Assembly: GCF_018449525.1 (NCBI RefSeq)
Contig: NZ_JAAVUS010000004.1
Location: 463,536-527,535 of the forward strand
Direction of reading: 5' to 3'
DNA length: 64,000 bases
Origin: Bradyrhizobium sp. dw_78
GTDB taxonomy: Bacteria; Pseudomonadota; Alphaproteobacteria; Rhizobiales; Xanthobacteraceae
Below, piece after piece: positions 48,048-56,000 of the stretch. The position numbers were made by a program, and so were the translations under genes. Position 1 is the stretch's first letter. Each line of letters begins with the position of its first letter. The notes under the pieces are model-generated. The model did not search any database. It was not told where the DNA came from and saw only the letters and a list, made by a program, of their open reading frames with translations.

Positions 48048-49345
48048 GTGAGATCACTTTGAGCGCCGCGCCGCCGCGTCCCTCGATCACGGACAATTTG
48101 AAATTCTACGGGCTCTGGATCGCGGCCACGCTGGTCCTGGCGGTGCTGCCGAAGATTTTTTTCTCGGGCACGTCGCTGTCGACATTCAGCCTGATCGGAA
48201 TCTCGATCATCTTCTCGCTGTCCTACAACATCCTGCTCGGCCAAACCGGGATGCTGTCGTTCGGACACGCGGTCTATTACGGCCTCGGCGGTTTCCTGGC
48301 GATCCATGCCATCAACATCATCGGCTTCCACAAATGGCCGGTACCGCTGCCATTGATTCCGCTGATCGGCGGCGTCGCCGGCCTCGTGTTCGCGATGCTG
48401 CTCGGCTGGGTTTCGACCAAGCGGTCAGGCACGGCCTTTGCCATGATCTCGCTCGGCGTCGCCGAACTGGTCGCCTCCTCGGCACTGATCCTGCGGACCT
48501 TCTTCGGCGGTGAAGCCGGCGTCTCCGCCAACCGGACCAAGCTGCTGCGCCTGTTCGGCCTAAGCTTCGGCCCCCAGCTCCAGATCTATTATCTCATCGC
48601 GGCCTGGACCCTGATCTGCATGATCGCGATGTACGCCCTCACCCGCACCCCGCTCGGGCGCATGTGCAATGCAGTGCGCGACAATCCGGAGCGCGTGCAG
48701 TTCGTGGGCTATGATCCGCACATAATCCGCTACATGGCGTTCTGCTTTGCGGGCTTCTTCGCCGGAATCGCGGGCGCGCTGAGCGCCATCAATTTCGAGA
48801 TCGCCAATTCCGCCTATCTCGGCGCGGTCCAGTCCGGCACCGTGCTGTTCGCCACCTATATCGGCGGCATCGGCTTCTTCATCGGTCCCGTGGTCGGCGC
48901 GATCTTCGTCACATTGCTGTCGCTGGGCCTGAGCGACCTCACCACCGTCTGGCAGCTTTATTTCGGCCTGTTCTTCATCGCCGTCATCGCCTTCGCGCCC
49001 GGCGGCATCACCGGCCTCTTCATGATGCACCGGCCGCTAATCCGCACCGGCCAGCTCGGCAGGGTTCTTCCGTCCTACCTGATCGCGCTCGTGCCCACAT
49101 TGGCCATGATCATCGGCCTGATGCTCGCGATCGAAACCACCGTACATTATACCGTCAACCCCGACGAAGATCCCCACATCAAGCCCTTCGGCATCCCGTT
49201 CGACGCCGCAAGCCCGGTGACGTGGATCCTCTCCGCCGTCCTCGTCATCGGCGGATTCCTCATTGCCCGCCGGACCTGGACCCGTGTCGGGCAAGCCTGG
49301 GACGAAGCCTCGAACGCATCGCGCGAAAAGGCGCTCGCCGCATGA
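48044..49345 (+). CDS. livM: Branched-chain amino acid ABC transporter permease LivM
   Basis: 433 residues, about ten hydrophobic helices. LivM signatures are SYNILLGQTGMLSFGHAVYY and the coupling segment near ATYIGGIGFFIGPVVGAI. It carries a C-terminal extension of about 110 residues with two extra helices (LIALVPTLAMIIGLMLAIE; VTWILSAVLVIGGFLIA), longer than the roughly 320-residue standard. Overlaps both neighbours by four bases. Confidence 0.92.
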   Translation: MSEITLSAAPPRPSITDNLKFYGLWIAATLVLAVLPKIFFSGTSLSTFSLIGISIIFSLSYNILLGQTGMLSFGHAVYYGLGGFLAIHAINIIGFHKWPVPLPLIPLIGGVAGLVFAMLLGWVSTKRSGTAFAMISLGVAELVASSALILRTFFGGEAGVSANRTKLLRLFGLSFGPQLQIYYLIAAWTLICMIAMYALTRTPLGRMCNAVRDNPERVQFVGYDPHIIRYMAFCFAGFFAGIAGALSAINFEIANSAYLGAVQSGTVLFATYIGGIGFFIGPVVGAIFVTLLSLGLSDLTTVWQLYFGLFFIAVIAFAPGGITGLFMMHRPLIRTGQLGRVLPSYLIALVPTLAMIIGLMLAIETTVHYTVNPDEDPHIKPFGIPFDAASPVTWILSAVLVIGGFLIARRTWTRVGQAWDEASNASREKALAA

Positions 49346-50091
49346 GCAACGCCATCGAAATCCGCGACGTGCAGAAAACCTTCGGCGCCACCCGCGTGAT
49401 CCGCGACCTTAACCTGAAGGTCGCCCAGGGCGAACGCCACGCCCTGATCGGCCCCAACGGCGCCGGCAAATCCACCACCTTCAATCTCATCAGCGGCTAT
49501 ATGGTGCCGACCAGCGGAGCCATTCTGCTGCGCGACAAAGTGATTTCGGGACTGCCGCCCTACCAGATCAATCGCCGCGGGCTGTCGCGCAGCTTCCAGG
49601 TCACCAACGTATTCACCAACATGACCGTGTGGGAGAACCTTCGCTGCGCCGTGTTGTGGGCCACCGGCCATCGCTACGCGTTCTGGAAGAACATCGACAG
49701 GCTGCCGGAGGTCCGGGAACGCACCGTACAGATTCTGGAGGACATCCACCTCACCTCCCGGCGCGACGTGCCGGCCGGCCTTCTCACCTATGCGGAACAG
49801 CGCGCGCTGGAAATCGGCATCACCGTCGCCGGCGGCGCCGATGTCATCCTTCTGGACGAACCGACCGCGGGCATGAGCAATTCCGAGACCGAGCGCGCGG
49901 TGTCGCTGATCCGCCGCCTCACCGAGGGCCGCACGCTCCTGATCGTCGAGCACGACATGAGCGTGGTGTTCGGTCTTGCGGACCAGATCTCCGTGCTCGT
50001 CTACGGACACATCATCGCGTCGGGGACGCCTGATCAAATCCGCAACGACCCGAAGGTCAAGGAAGCCTATCTCGGCGAGGAAGCGGCCTGA
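49342..50091 (+). CDS. livG: Branched-chain amino acid ABC transporter ATPase LivG
   Basis: 249 residues. Walker A is GPNGAGKSTTFNLISGY, the signature region is reduced to LLTYAEQRALEIG (no canonical LSGGQ), Walker B is VILLDEPTAGMSN and the switch His is IVEHDMSVVF. Start ATG 49342 overlaps livM, and the stop overlaps livF (TGATG). Confidence 0.92.
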   Translation: MSNAIEIRDVQKTFGATRVIRDLNLKVAQGERHALIGPNGAGKSTTFNLISGYMVPTSGAILLRDKVISGLPPYQINRRGLSRSFQVTNVFTNMTVWENLRCAVLWATGHRYAFWKNIDRLPEVRERTVQILEDIHLTSRRDVPAGLLTYAEQRALEIGITVAGGADVILLDEPTAGMSNSETERAVSLIRRLTEGRTLLIVEHDMSVVFGLADQISVLVYGHIIASGTPDQIRNDPKVKEAYLGEEAA

Positions 50092-50786
50092 TGCTGGATG
50101 TTCTGGATCTGCATGCCTATTACGGCAAAAGCCACATCCTGCAGGGCGTCGAGATGCATATCGGCGCCGGCGAGGTGGTGAGCCTGCTCGGCCGCAACGG
50201 CGTCGGCCGCTCGACCACCGTGAAAGCCATCATGGGCGAGGTCCCGCCCCACGGCACGATCAACTTCAAGGGCCAGAACATCGCCGGGCTTCCGAGCTAC
50301 AAGATCGCGCGTCTTGGCCTCGGCTATGTGCCGGAACATCGCGACATCTTCCCCAGCCTGACGGTGCGGCAAAACCTTCTGCTCGGCGTCAAGGACACGA
50401 GGCATCCGGGCAAGTGGCGGCTCGACGACATGCTGGACATGTTTCCGAATCTCAAGGAGCGGGCCGACACCGCCGCGGGCGTGCTATCGGGCGGCGAGAA
50501 GCAGATGCTGACCATCTGCCGCACGCTGATGGGCGACCCGGAACTGATCATGATCGACGAGCCGACCGAAGGCCTGGCTCCCCTGATCGTGCAGCAGGTC
50601 GGCGACCTGATCGCTGAAATCGCACGGCGCGGACTGGCGATCCTTCTGGTCGAGCAAAAACTCTCGATCGCGATGCGCATATCGCACCGGCTTTACATCA
50701 TGGGCCACGGCCGGATCGTATTCGAGGGAACCCCGGCCGATCTCAAGGCCAGCCAGACCGTGCGCAAGGAATGGCTCGAAGTCTGA
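50091..50786 (+). CDS. livF: Branched-chain amino acid ABC transporter ATPase LivF with Walker A Lys-to-Arg
   Basis: 231 residues. The ABC signature LSGGEKQMLTICR, Walker B LIMIDEPTEGLAP and the switch segment LLVEQKLSIAM are intact, but the P-loop reads GRNGVGRSTT, with Arg in place of the nearly invariant Lys. LivG next to it has the normal Lys, so the transporter would have one orthodox and one altered nucleotide site. Last gene of the operon, convergent with bluB. Confidence 0.92.
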   Translation: MLDVLDLHAYYGKSHILQGVEMHIGAGEVVSLLGRNGVGRSTTVKAIMGEVPPHGTINFKGQNIAGLPSYKIARLGLGYVPEHRDIFPSLTVRQNLLLGVKDTRHPGKWRLDDMLDMFPNLKERADTAAGVLSGGEKQMLTICRTLMGDPELIMIDEPTEGLAPLIVQQVGDLIAEIARRGLAILLVEQKLSIAMRISHRLYIMGHGRIVFEGTPADLKASQTVRKEWLEV

Positions 50787-50821
50787 TCCGCTTGCAAAAC
50801 CGCAAATACTTCGGAAGCCGG

Positions 50822-51529
50822 TCAAAGGTGTTGAAATAGCGGATCGGACATATCTTGTCCGCGCCAGCGGTCAATCGACACCACGTCGGGCAATGGCGTG
50901 CGCGGCAGCCAGCCCACGCTTTCCAATTCCGGCTTCCGGAAGAAATGCGAGACATAGCCGACGCAGAGATAGGCAACCGGCTGGATCGACGGCGGGATGG
51001 CCAGCGCCTCGCGCAAATCGTCGTATCTGATAATGCTGACCCAGCCGACGCCGATATTCTCGGCCCGTGCGGCGAGCCAGAGATTTTGCACCGCGCAAAC
51101 CGCGCTGTAGAGATCCATATCGGCCTGATGGGTTCGCCCGAGCACGACGGGTCCGGTACGGCTGCGATCGCAGGTAATGCAGATCCCGATCGGCGCTTCG
51201 ACGATTCCTTCCAGCTTCAATCGGCGATAGGCGGTCTGCTTCTCGTCCTCGAACATTCCGGCGGCTTCCTGGTTCGCGGCCTGGAACGAGTCCCGCACTT
51301 TTTGCCGGGTGGCGGAGTCCCTGACGACAATGAAGTCCCAGGGCTGCATGAAGCCGACCGAAGGCGCCCGATGCGCCGCAGTAAGCAGACGCGCCAACAC
51401 CTGATCCGGAATCGGATCGGGCAGAAATTGCCCGCGCACGTCGCGGCGGTTGAAGATGCATTTGTAGACGGCGTCGCGCTCGGCAGCGGAAAATTCGGCG
51501 TCGGCCTGAATGTCCTGGGATTTCATCAT
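50822..51529 (-). CDS. bluB: 5,6-dimethylbenzimidazole synthase BluB
   Basis: About 235 residues. Flavin-destructase of the nitroreductase fold that converts reduced FMN to 5,6-dimethylbenzimidazole, the lower ligand of B12. BluB features are IFNRRDVRGQFLPDPIPDQV, AAHRAPSVGFMQPWDFIVV, and the C-terminal VGYVSHFFRKPELESVGW. Start options at 51544, 51529 and 51526; the RBS-like AAAGAGA favours the latter two. Last gene of the riboswitch-led operon, next to cobF. Confidence 0.93.
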   Translation of the reverse strand: MMKSQDIQADAEFSAAERDAVYKCIFNRRDVRGQFLPDPIPDQVLARLLTAAHRAPSVGFMQPWDFIVVRDSATRQKVRDSFQAANQEAAGMFEDEKQTAYRRLKLEGIVEAPIGICITCDRSRTGPVVLGRTHQADMDLYSAVCAVQNLWLAARAENIGVGWVSIIRYDDLREALAIPPSIQPVAYLCVGYVSHFFRKPELESVGWLPRTPLPDVVSIDRWRGQDMSDPLFQHL

Positions 51530-51622
51530 TGTCTCTTTCATCACGAGCGAACGCCGGCATGGCGGCCGGGCGGTTTGATTGCCATCATGGTCGGTGTCAC
51601 GCCGGTTGTCGCCGTGAATTCA

Positions 51623-52384
51623 TCATCGGCCGGGATCGGATTTGCGCAGCAAATAAATGTCCATGATCCAGCCGTGCTTCTGACGCGCGCGCGCGCGGAC
51701 CGCCTCGATCTCGTCCTTGACGTCGGCGAGCCTTCCCGAGCGCAGGATCTCATGTTCGGTGCCGAGATAGGCGCCCCAGAAGATATCGAGGTCCTGTTCG
51801 GCCAGATGCGCAAAAGCCTGCGCGCCGTCGAGCAACACCACGACGCTGCCGAATCCGTCCGGAAAGCCGTCGGCAAGCTTGCGTCCGGTGGTCAGCAGCA
51901 CGCTTTCCCCGATCCGGTTGAGGGCGATGCGATGTTTGGCCGCGAGAACCTGCACGCTGCTGATCCCCGGGATCACCTGAATGTCCAGCGCGAGACCCTT
52001 GGCGCGCACGCGTTCGATGATCCGCAGCGTGCTGTCGTAGATCGCGGGATCGCCCCATACCAGCATGGCGCCGACCTCTTCTTCCGCGAGTTCCTGCTCG
52101 AACAGAAGACTGTAGAGGTCGGCGAGACGGCCGTGCCATTCGTCGACGCCGGCGAGATAATCGCCAGCGGCTGCCCGCTGCGGGATATCGATGTCTACGG
52201 TGCGATAGCCGGCACTCGTGATGAAACGCTCGCAGATCGTGGTTCGCAGATCGCGCAGGGCGGCCTTCTCGGCCCCCTTGTCGGGCATGAAGAAGACATC
52301 GACCTGGTTGAGCGCCTCGATCGCCTGGACGGTCATGTGATCGGGATCTCCGACCCCGATGCCGATGACGAAAATCCGTCGCAT
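51623..52384 (-). CDS. cobF: Precorrin-6A synthase (deacetylating) CobF
   Basis: 253-residue SAM-dependent methyltransferase of the corrin series that methylates C1 of the ring and removes the acetyl group; specific to the aerobic pathway. Motifs are MRRIFVIGIGVGDPDHMT, the substrate loop VWGDPAIYDSTLRIIERV and IPGISSVQVLAAKH. The start MRRIFV at 52384 was preferred over the in-frame codon at 52429. It almost abuts the phosphatase gene. Confidence 0.93.
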   Translation of the reverse strand: MRRIFVIGIGVGDPDHMTVQAIEALNQVDVFFMPDKGAEKAALRDLRTTICERFITSAGYRTVDIDIPQRAAAGDYLAGVDEWHGRLADLYSLLFEQELAEEEVGAMLVWGDPAIYDSTLRIIERVRAKGLALDIQVIPGISSVQVLAAKHRIALNRIGESVLLTTGRKLADGFPDGFGSVVVLLDGAQAFAHLAEQDLDIFWGAYLGTEHEILRSGRLADVKDEIEAVRARARQKHGWIMDIYLLRKSDPGR

Positions 52385-52385
52385 C

Positions 52386-52961
52386 TCACCCTCCACACAG
52401 CCGGTTGACGCCAACCACGCGCCAATCATTCTGCAACCGGTCTATTCGCGTCAGCGACAGCGGATCGATTGCAAAGCGCAGCGCCGCTTCCGGGGCGATT
52501 CCGAGCGCGATCGCAAGCACCGCGCGCACAGTGCCGGAATGCACCACCAGCACGGCGTCTCCCGGCGGCAGCGCCGCCAGGCCGTCACCCACGCGGACGA
52601 TCTGGTCGGCAAAGCTTTCGCCGCCCGGCGGCCTGCTATTGGCCGGCGTTCGCCAGAAATCCCGGTAGGCGGCGCCGAGTTCACGGGCGAGGTCGTCATG
52701 CCGACGTCCCGTCCACGCCCCAAAATTCTGCTCACGGAAATTCAGCTCGGCCTGCGGGCGCAGCCCCAGCGCCGCCGCCGTCTGCAGAGTGCGAACAGCG
52801 GGACTGGCGAATGGCGCCGCTCCGGCCGGCAATTTCGCCCGAAGCGCTGCGAACGCCGCCTCATCGCCGGTGTCGGCGGCCGCATCGGAATCGTGGATCA
52901 CGCCCTTCGGCCCCCTCACCGGCGCGTGCCGGATCAACCACAGACGATTGACCTCGCTCAT
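52386..52961 (-). CDS. Histidine phosphatase family protein (likely alpha-ribazole phosphatase role)
   Basis: 191 residues of the phosphoglycerate mutase-like fold. The catalytic motif is LIRHAPV (RHA variant of RHG), ASPAVRTLQTAAAL holds the second Arg, and VLVVHSGTVRAVLA is the second His block. Its position between cobS and cobF suggests removal of phosphate from alpha-ribazole phosphate or the corresponding cobalamin 5'-phosphate, the CobC reaction of Salmonella (inference). Start MSEVNRLWLIRHAP at 52961. Confidence 0.82.
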   Translation of the reverse strand: MSEVNRLWLIRHAPVRGPKGVIHDSDAAADTGDEAAFAALRAKLPAGAAPFASPAVRTLQTAAALGLRPQAELNFREQNFGAWTGRRHDDLARELGAAYRDFWRTPANSRPPGGESFADQIVRVGDGLAALPPGDAVLVVHSGTVRAVLAIALGIAPEAALRFAIDPLSLTRIDRLQNDWRVVGVNRLCGG

Positions 52962-52971
52962 GGCATGGCTC

Positions 52972-53760
52972 TCACGAGAAGCGCGCGGCGAGCGCGACCA
53001 ATATCGCGGTCTCCGCAACTTGCTCGGCCGCGCCGAACACGTCGCCGGTCACCCCGCCGATCTGTCGCCACGCCAGCATCGCCACCGCCAGCGCCGCGGC
53101 GGCCGTTACGACAACCACGAGCAAGGCTGCCTTCGCCGGCAGGCACAGCAGCGCGATCGCGGCGGCGATGACAACAGCGGTTACGGCGGTTGCAAGCTCG
53201 GGCCGTCCCGCCGATTTGCCCAGCCCGTCATCACGGGCGAACGGCATGTTCGCCGCCAGAACCGGAATGGCGGCCCTGGCGAGCACGTGTGCCACGACGA
53301 GGCTTGGGACGACAGCAGCTATAGGCAAACTCGCCAGCGCCGACCATCTGGCCGCAAAACTCACCAGCAGCACCACCGCGCCATAGGTGCCGAGCCGGCT
53401 GTCGCGCATGATCTCGAGCTTCGCGGCCCGATCGCGGCCGCCGCCAAATCCGTCGCCGAGGTCGGCAAGCCCGTCCTCATGCAGCGCGCCGGTCAATGCG
53501 GCACCAGCACCAAGCGCCAGCGCTGCCGAGCATAGCGGCGGAATACCCATGCCCAGCATGGCCCGATCGGCGAGACCGACGGCCAGTCCGATCACCGCGC
53601 CAACCAGCGGGAATGCCCGTTGGGCGCGCGCCAGGCCTTCCGGCCTGGCGCCGCCGGGATGCGGCATCGGCACCCGCGTCAGCAGCGCCGTGGCAAGGCG
53701 AAGATCGTCGATCCAGTCCCTAAGCTGGTCAATCACGGTCGATCGATGGTCATCGCGCAT
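52972..53760 (-). CDS. cobS: Adenosylcobinamide-GDP ribazoletransferase (cobalamin synthase)
   Basis: 262-residue membrane enzyme joining adenosylcobinamide-GDP to alpha-ribazole (phosphate). Features are LATALLTRVPMPHPG near the start, FPLVGAVIGLAVGL, the acidic metal-binding HEDGLADLGDGFGGGRDRAAKLEIMRDS block (given here in pieces: HEDGLADLGDG, RDRAAKLEIMRDS), and five or more hydrophobic helices. The 10-base gap to the phosphatase gene indicates coupling. Confidence 0.94.
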   Translation of the reverse strand: MRDDHRSTVIDQLRDWIDDLRLATALLTRVPMPHPGGARPEGLARAQRAFPLVGAVIGLAVGLADRAMLGMGIPPLCSAALALGAGAALTGALHEDGLADLGDGFGGGRDRAAKLEIMRDSRLGTYGAVVLLVSFAARWSALASLPIAAVVPSLVVAHVLARAAIPVLAANMPFARDDGLGKSAGRPELATAVTAVVIAAAIALLCLPAKAALLVVVVTAAAALAVAMLAWRQIGGVTGDVFGAAEQVAETAILVALAARFS

Positions 53761-53814
53761 GGTCTGGTCTCGATCTCCGCCGCTTCACCGGCGATGCCGG
53801 CGAACCGGCAAGCT

Positions 53815-54333
53815 TCATTTCAACCGCACGCCGCAGCCGGCCACCATCAACCAGGCTTCCGAGGCCCGCGACGCGGTGCGCTGGCCAAGCATGCCCGCCA
53901 GATCGCGAAACCGGCGCAGCTCCCTGTCCATCGGCACCGGACCCCAGCCGACCTCGTCGCCGACGACAATGACCGGATGCGGCGCCGCGCAAAGGCCGTC
54001 GAGCTGACGATCCCACGCAGCAATCAGATTCCCGTCGTCCTGGTCGAGGCGATCCGCCAGCCACAGCGTCATGCTGTCGATCAGCGCGCCGGAAGGCTTT
54101 GGCCACAGACCGGCGAGCGACTGCACGATGTCGGCTGGCGCCTCCAGCGTGCGCCAGGCGGTCCCGCGCTCGGCGCGATGCCGCCCGATGCGCTCAACCA
54201 TTTCGGCGTCATTCGCATCGGATCGATAGGTCGCCACGAACACCACGCCGTCGCCCCATGCTTGGGCGATCTCGACCGCGCGGCGGCTCTTGCCGCTGCG
54301 TGTCGGTCCGGTGAGGAAAATAAGCTCGGCCAT
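53815..54333 (-). CDS. cobU: Bifunctional adenosylcobinamide kinase / guanylyltransferase
   Basis: 172 residues (CobP in the Pseudomonas naming). Activates adenosylcobinamide with ATP and GTP. P-loop GPTRSGKSRRAVEIA, FVATYRSDANDAEMVERI, the guanylylated-His segment IGRHRAERG, and VVGDEVGWGPVP. Start ATG 54333 (MAELIFL); the longer upstream frame is an artefact overlapping cobT. It sits 17 bases after cobT. Confidence 0.93.
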   Translation of the reverse strand: MAELIFLTGPTRSGKSRRAVEIAQAWGDGVVFVATYRSDANDAEMVERIGRHRAERGTAWRTLEAPADIVQSLAGLWPKPSGALIDSMTLWLADRLDQDDGNLIAAWDRQLDGLCAAPHPVIVVGDEVGWGPVPMDRELRRFRDLAGMLGQRTASRASEAWLMVAGCGVRLK

Positions 54334-54350
54334 GCCCGCGATCCGACGGT

Positions 54351-55415
54351 CTAAGGCTGCAACGTTCCGGCCAGAACCTCCGAAAGGTCCGCCATCGCGG
54401 TCAGGATTCCAGAGGCGGCGCGTAGCAGCGGCACCGCGATGACGGCGCCGGTGCCCTCGCCGAGCCGCAAATCCAGATCGAGATAGGGTTTTGCATCGAG
54501 CGCTTCCAGCAACAGAGTATGACCGCGCTCGGCGGAGCGATGTGAAAACACGCAATAGTCGCGCGCCGCGGGTTGCAGACGCACCGCGACCAGCGCCGCC
54601 GCGGTCGCGATGAAGCCGTCGATGATCACGGGCCGGCGGCGCTCCGCGCTTCCGAGCACCGCGCCAGCCATCATCGCAATCTCGTAGCCGCCGAATTCGG
54701 CCAGCACCTCGCGCGGCGATGTCACATCGCTGCGCGCGGCCGCGCGTTCCGCAACTGCGAGCTTGCGCGCAACGCCAGCACTATCGAGACCGGCGCCAGC
54801 GCCGATGCAATCGGCAAGCGACGCCGGCGCCAGCCGATGCATCAACAGCGCCGCCGATGTCGTGTTGCCGATTCCCATTTCGCCGATCGCCACCACGTCG
54901 GTGCCGGCATCGATCGAGGCCGCGACAATCGACGCGCCTCTCGCCAGACAATCGCTCACCTCCTGGGCGGTAAGCGCCGCTTCACGCGCAGCGTTGCGGC
55001 TGCCGCGCCGGATCTTCGCGTCGATCAGGCCCGGATGGGCGGGGATGTCGGCATCGACGCCGGCATCGATCACCTGCACCTCAACGCCTGAAGCCTTGGC
55101 GAGCGCATTGACGGCGGCGCGCCCGGCGAGATACGTCGCGACCATCGCCTGGGTGACACTTGCCGGATAGAGCGAAACGCCCTCGGCGACGAGGCCGTGA
55201 TCGGCTGCGAACACGAAGACGACGGCGCGCTCCGTGCGCGGCGCCAGCGGATGCCAGATCAGCCCAAGCTGAACAGCGAGATCCTCCAGACGGCCGAGCG
55301 AACCGAGCGGCTTGGCCTTGCCGTCAATTCGGGCCCGTAATTGCGGCGCGAGGGAGCGATCGACGGGTTCGATCCGCCGATGGTCAAATCCGGTGGGCAA
55401 GGCTTTGGTATGCAT
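54351..55415 (-). CDS. cobT: Nicotinate-nucleotide--dimethylbenzimidazole phosphoribosyltransferase
   Basis: 354 residues. Makes alpha-ribazole phosphate from DMB and nicotinate mononucleotide. Motifs are KPLGSLGRLEDLA, FAADHGLVAEGVSLYP, GIGNTTSAALLM and the C-terminal active-site region VFSHRSAERGHTLLLEA with LRLGEGTGAVIA containing the catalytic Glu. First gene after the cobalamin riboswitch at 55655-55832, so the whole minus-strand operon down to bluB is expected to be repressed by B12. Confidence 0.95.
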   Translation of the reverse strand: MHTKALPTGFDHRRIEPVDRSLAPQLRARIDGKAKPLGSLGRLEDLAVQLGLIWHPLAPRTERAVVFVFAADHGLVAEGVSLYPASVTQAMVATYLAGRAAVNALAKASGVEVQVIDAGVDADIPAHPGLIDAKIRRGSRNAAREAALTAQEVSDCLARGASIVAASIDAGTDVVAIGEMGIGNTTSAALLMHRLAPASLADCIGAGAGLDSAGVARKLAVAERAAARSDVTSPREVLAEFGGYEIAMMAGAVLGSAERRRPVIIDGFIATAAALVAVRLQPAARDYCVFSHRSAERGHTLLLEALDAKPYLDLDLRLGEGTGAVIAVPLLRAASGILTAMADLSEVLAGTLQP

Positions 55416-55654
55416 GTGCGGTGCTCAATAAAAAGTGGCGGACAAAGGCAGCGGCAAGCGGCGCGAGCGCATCACGGGTGGCTCGGACGATAGGACGGCG
55501 ATGAAGAGATGGGCCGGCTTGAGATTTCGGCCTCGGACGGCCCTGCGCCATCGATCGACCGAAGCCGTACCTGCCGGAAGCGATGCCGACTGAACGGCCG
55601 TTGAATGCCTCTCCCTCCCTTCGACCCACCGTCGAACGAGTTGATCCAATGTCT

Positions 55655-55832
55655 TCCGGCCGGTCTCCTGGCTCACGGACAATGTTCTCAATCGCCTTCC
55701 CGAAACCGCTTCGCGGCGTTCAGTGACGTCTTTGATCGAGAACGATCCGCCTACAGTTGCGGGGGCAGCAGCGGCTTGGGCGAATTCTCGCCTGACCGCA
55801 TTCCCGTTTCACCTCTCGCGAGGCACCGAAGG
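55655..55832 (-). promoter_or_regulatory. Cobalamin riboswitch controlling the cobT operon
   Basis: On the minus strand, in order: GGTGCC near 55827, GGGAATGCGG, the conserved CCCCCGCAACTGTA core near 55753-55766, CACTG, CGGGAAGG and the B12 box GTGAGCCAGGAGACCGGCC at about 55659-55677. This is the canonical order for the class. About 240 bases of leader separate it from the cobT start, enough for an expression platform. The remaining bases 55416-55654 hold no gene. Confidence 0.9.
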
Positions 55833-55910
55833 ACGGAACCACGAGAGCATGATGCGCGCCATTGCGCAAGCGGGGACCGGGCCGCCTTCGCCGGAGGATG
55901 CCCCGTGCGG

Positions 55911-55938
55911 TTGACAATGGGGGCCGCCCTCCTATCAG
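55911..55938 (+). promoter_or_regulatory. Sigma-70-type promoter of the TcuA/CobZ-like gene
   Basis: TTGACA at 55911 and TATCAG at 55933, 16 bases apart, about 65 bases before the GTG at 56001. It is divergent from the cobT riboswitch leader. Confidence 0.45.
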
Positions 55939-56000
55939 TGCGTCGATCTCATCAGGTGAACAGGGAACGCGGTGCGGAACATGATCGGCCGAACGCGATC

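Noticed and set aside
55605..56000. N-terminal extension of the TcuA/CobZ-like protein
   Set aside because: The extension reads through the antisense of a cobalamin riboswitch; the GTG at 56001 gives the family length and lies behind a plausible promoter.
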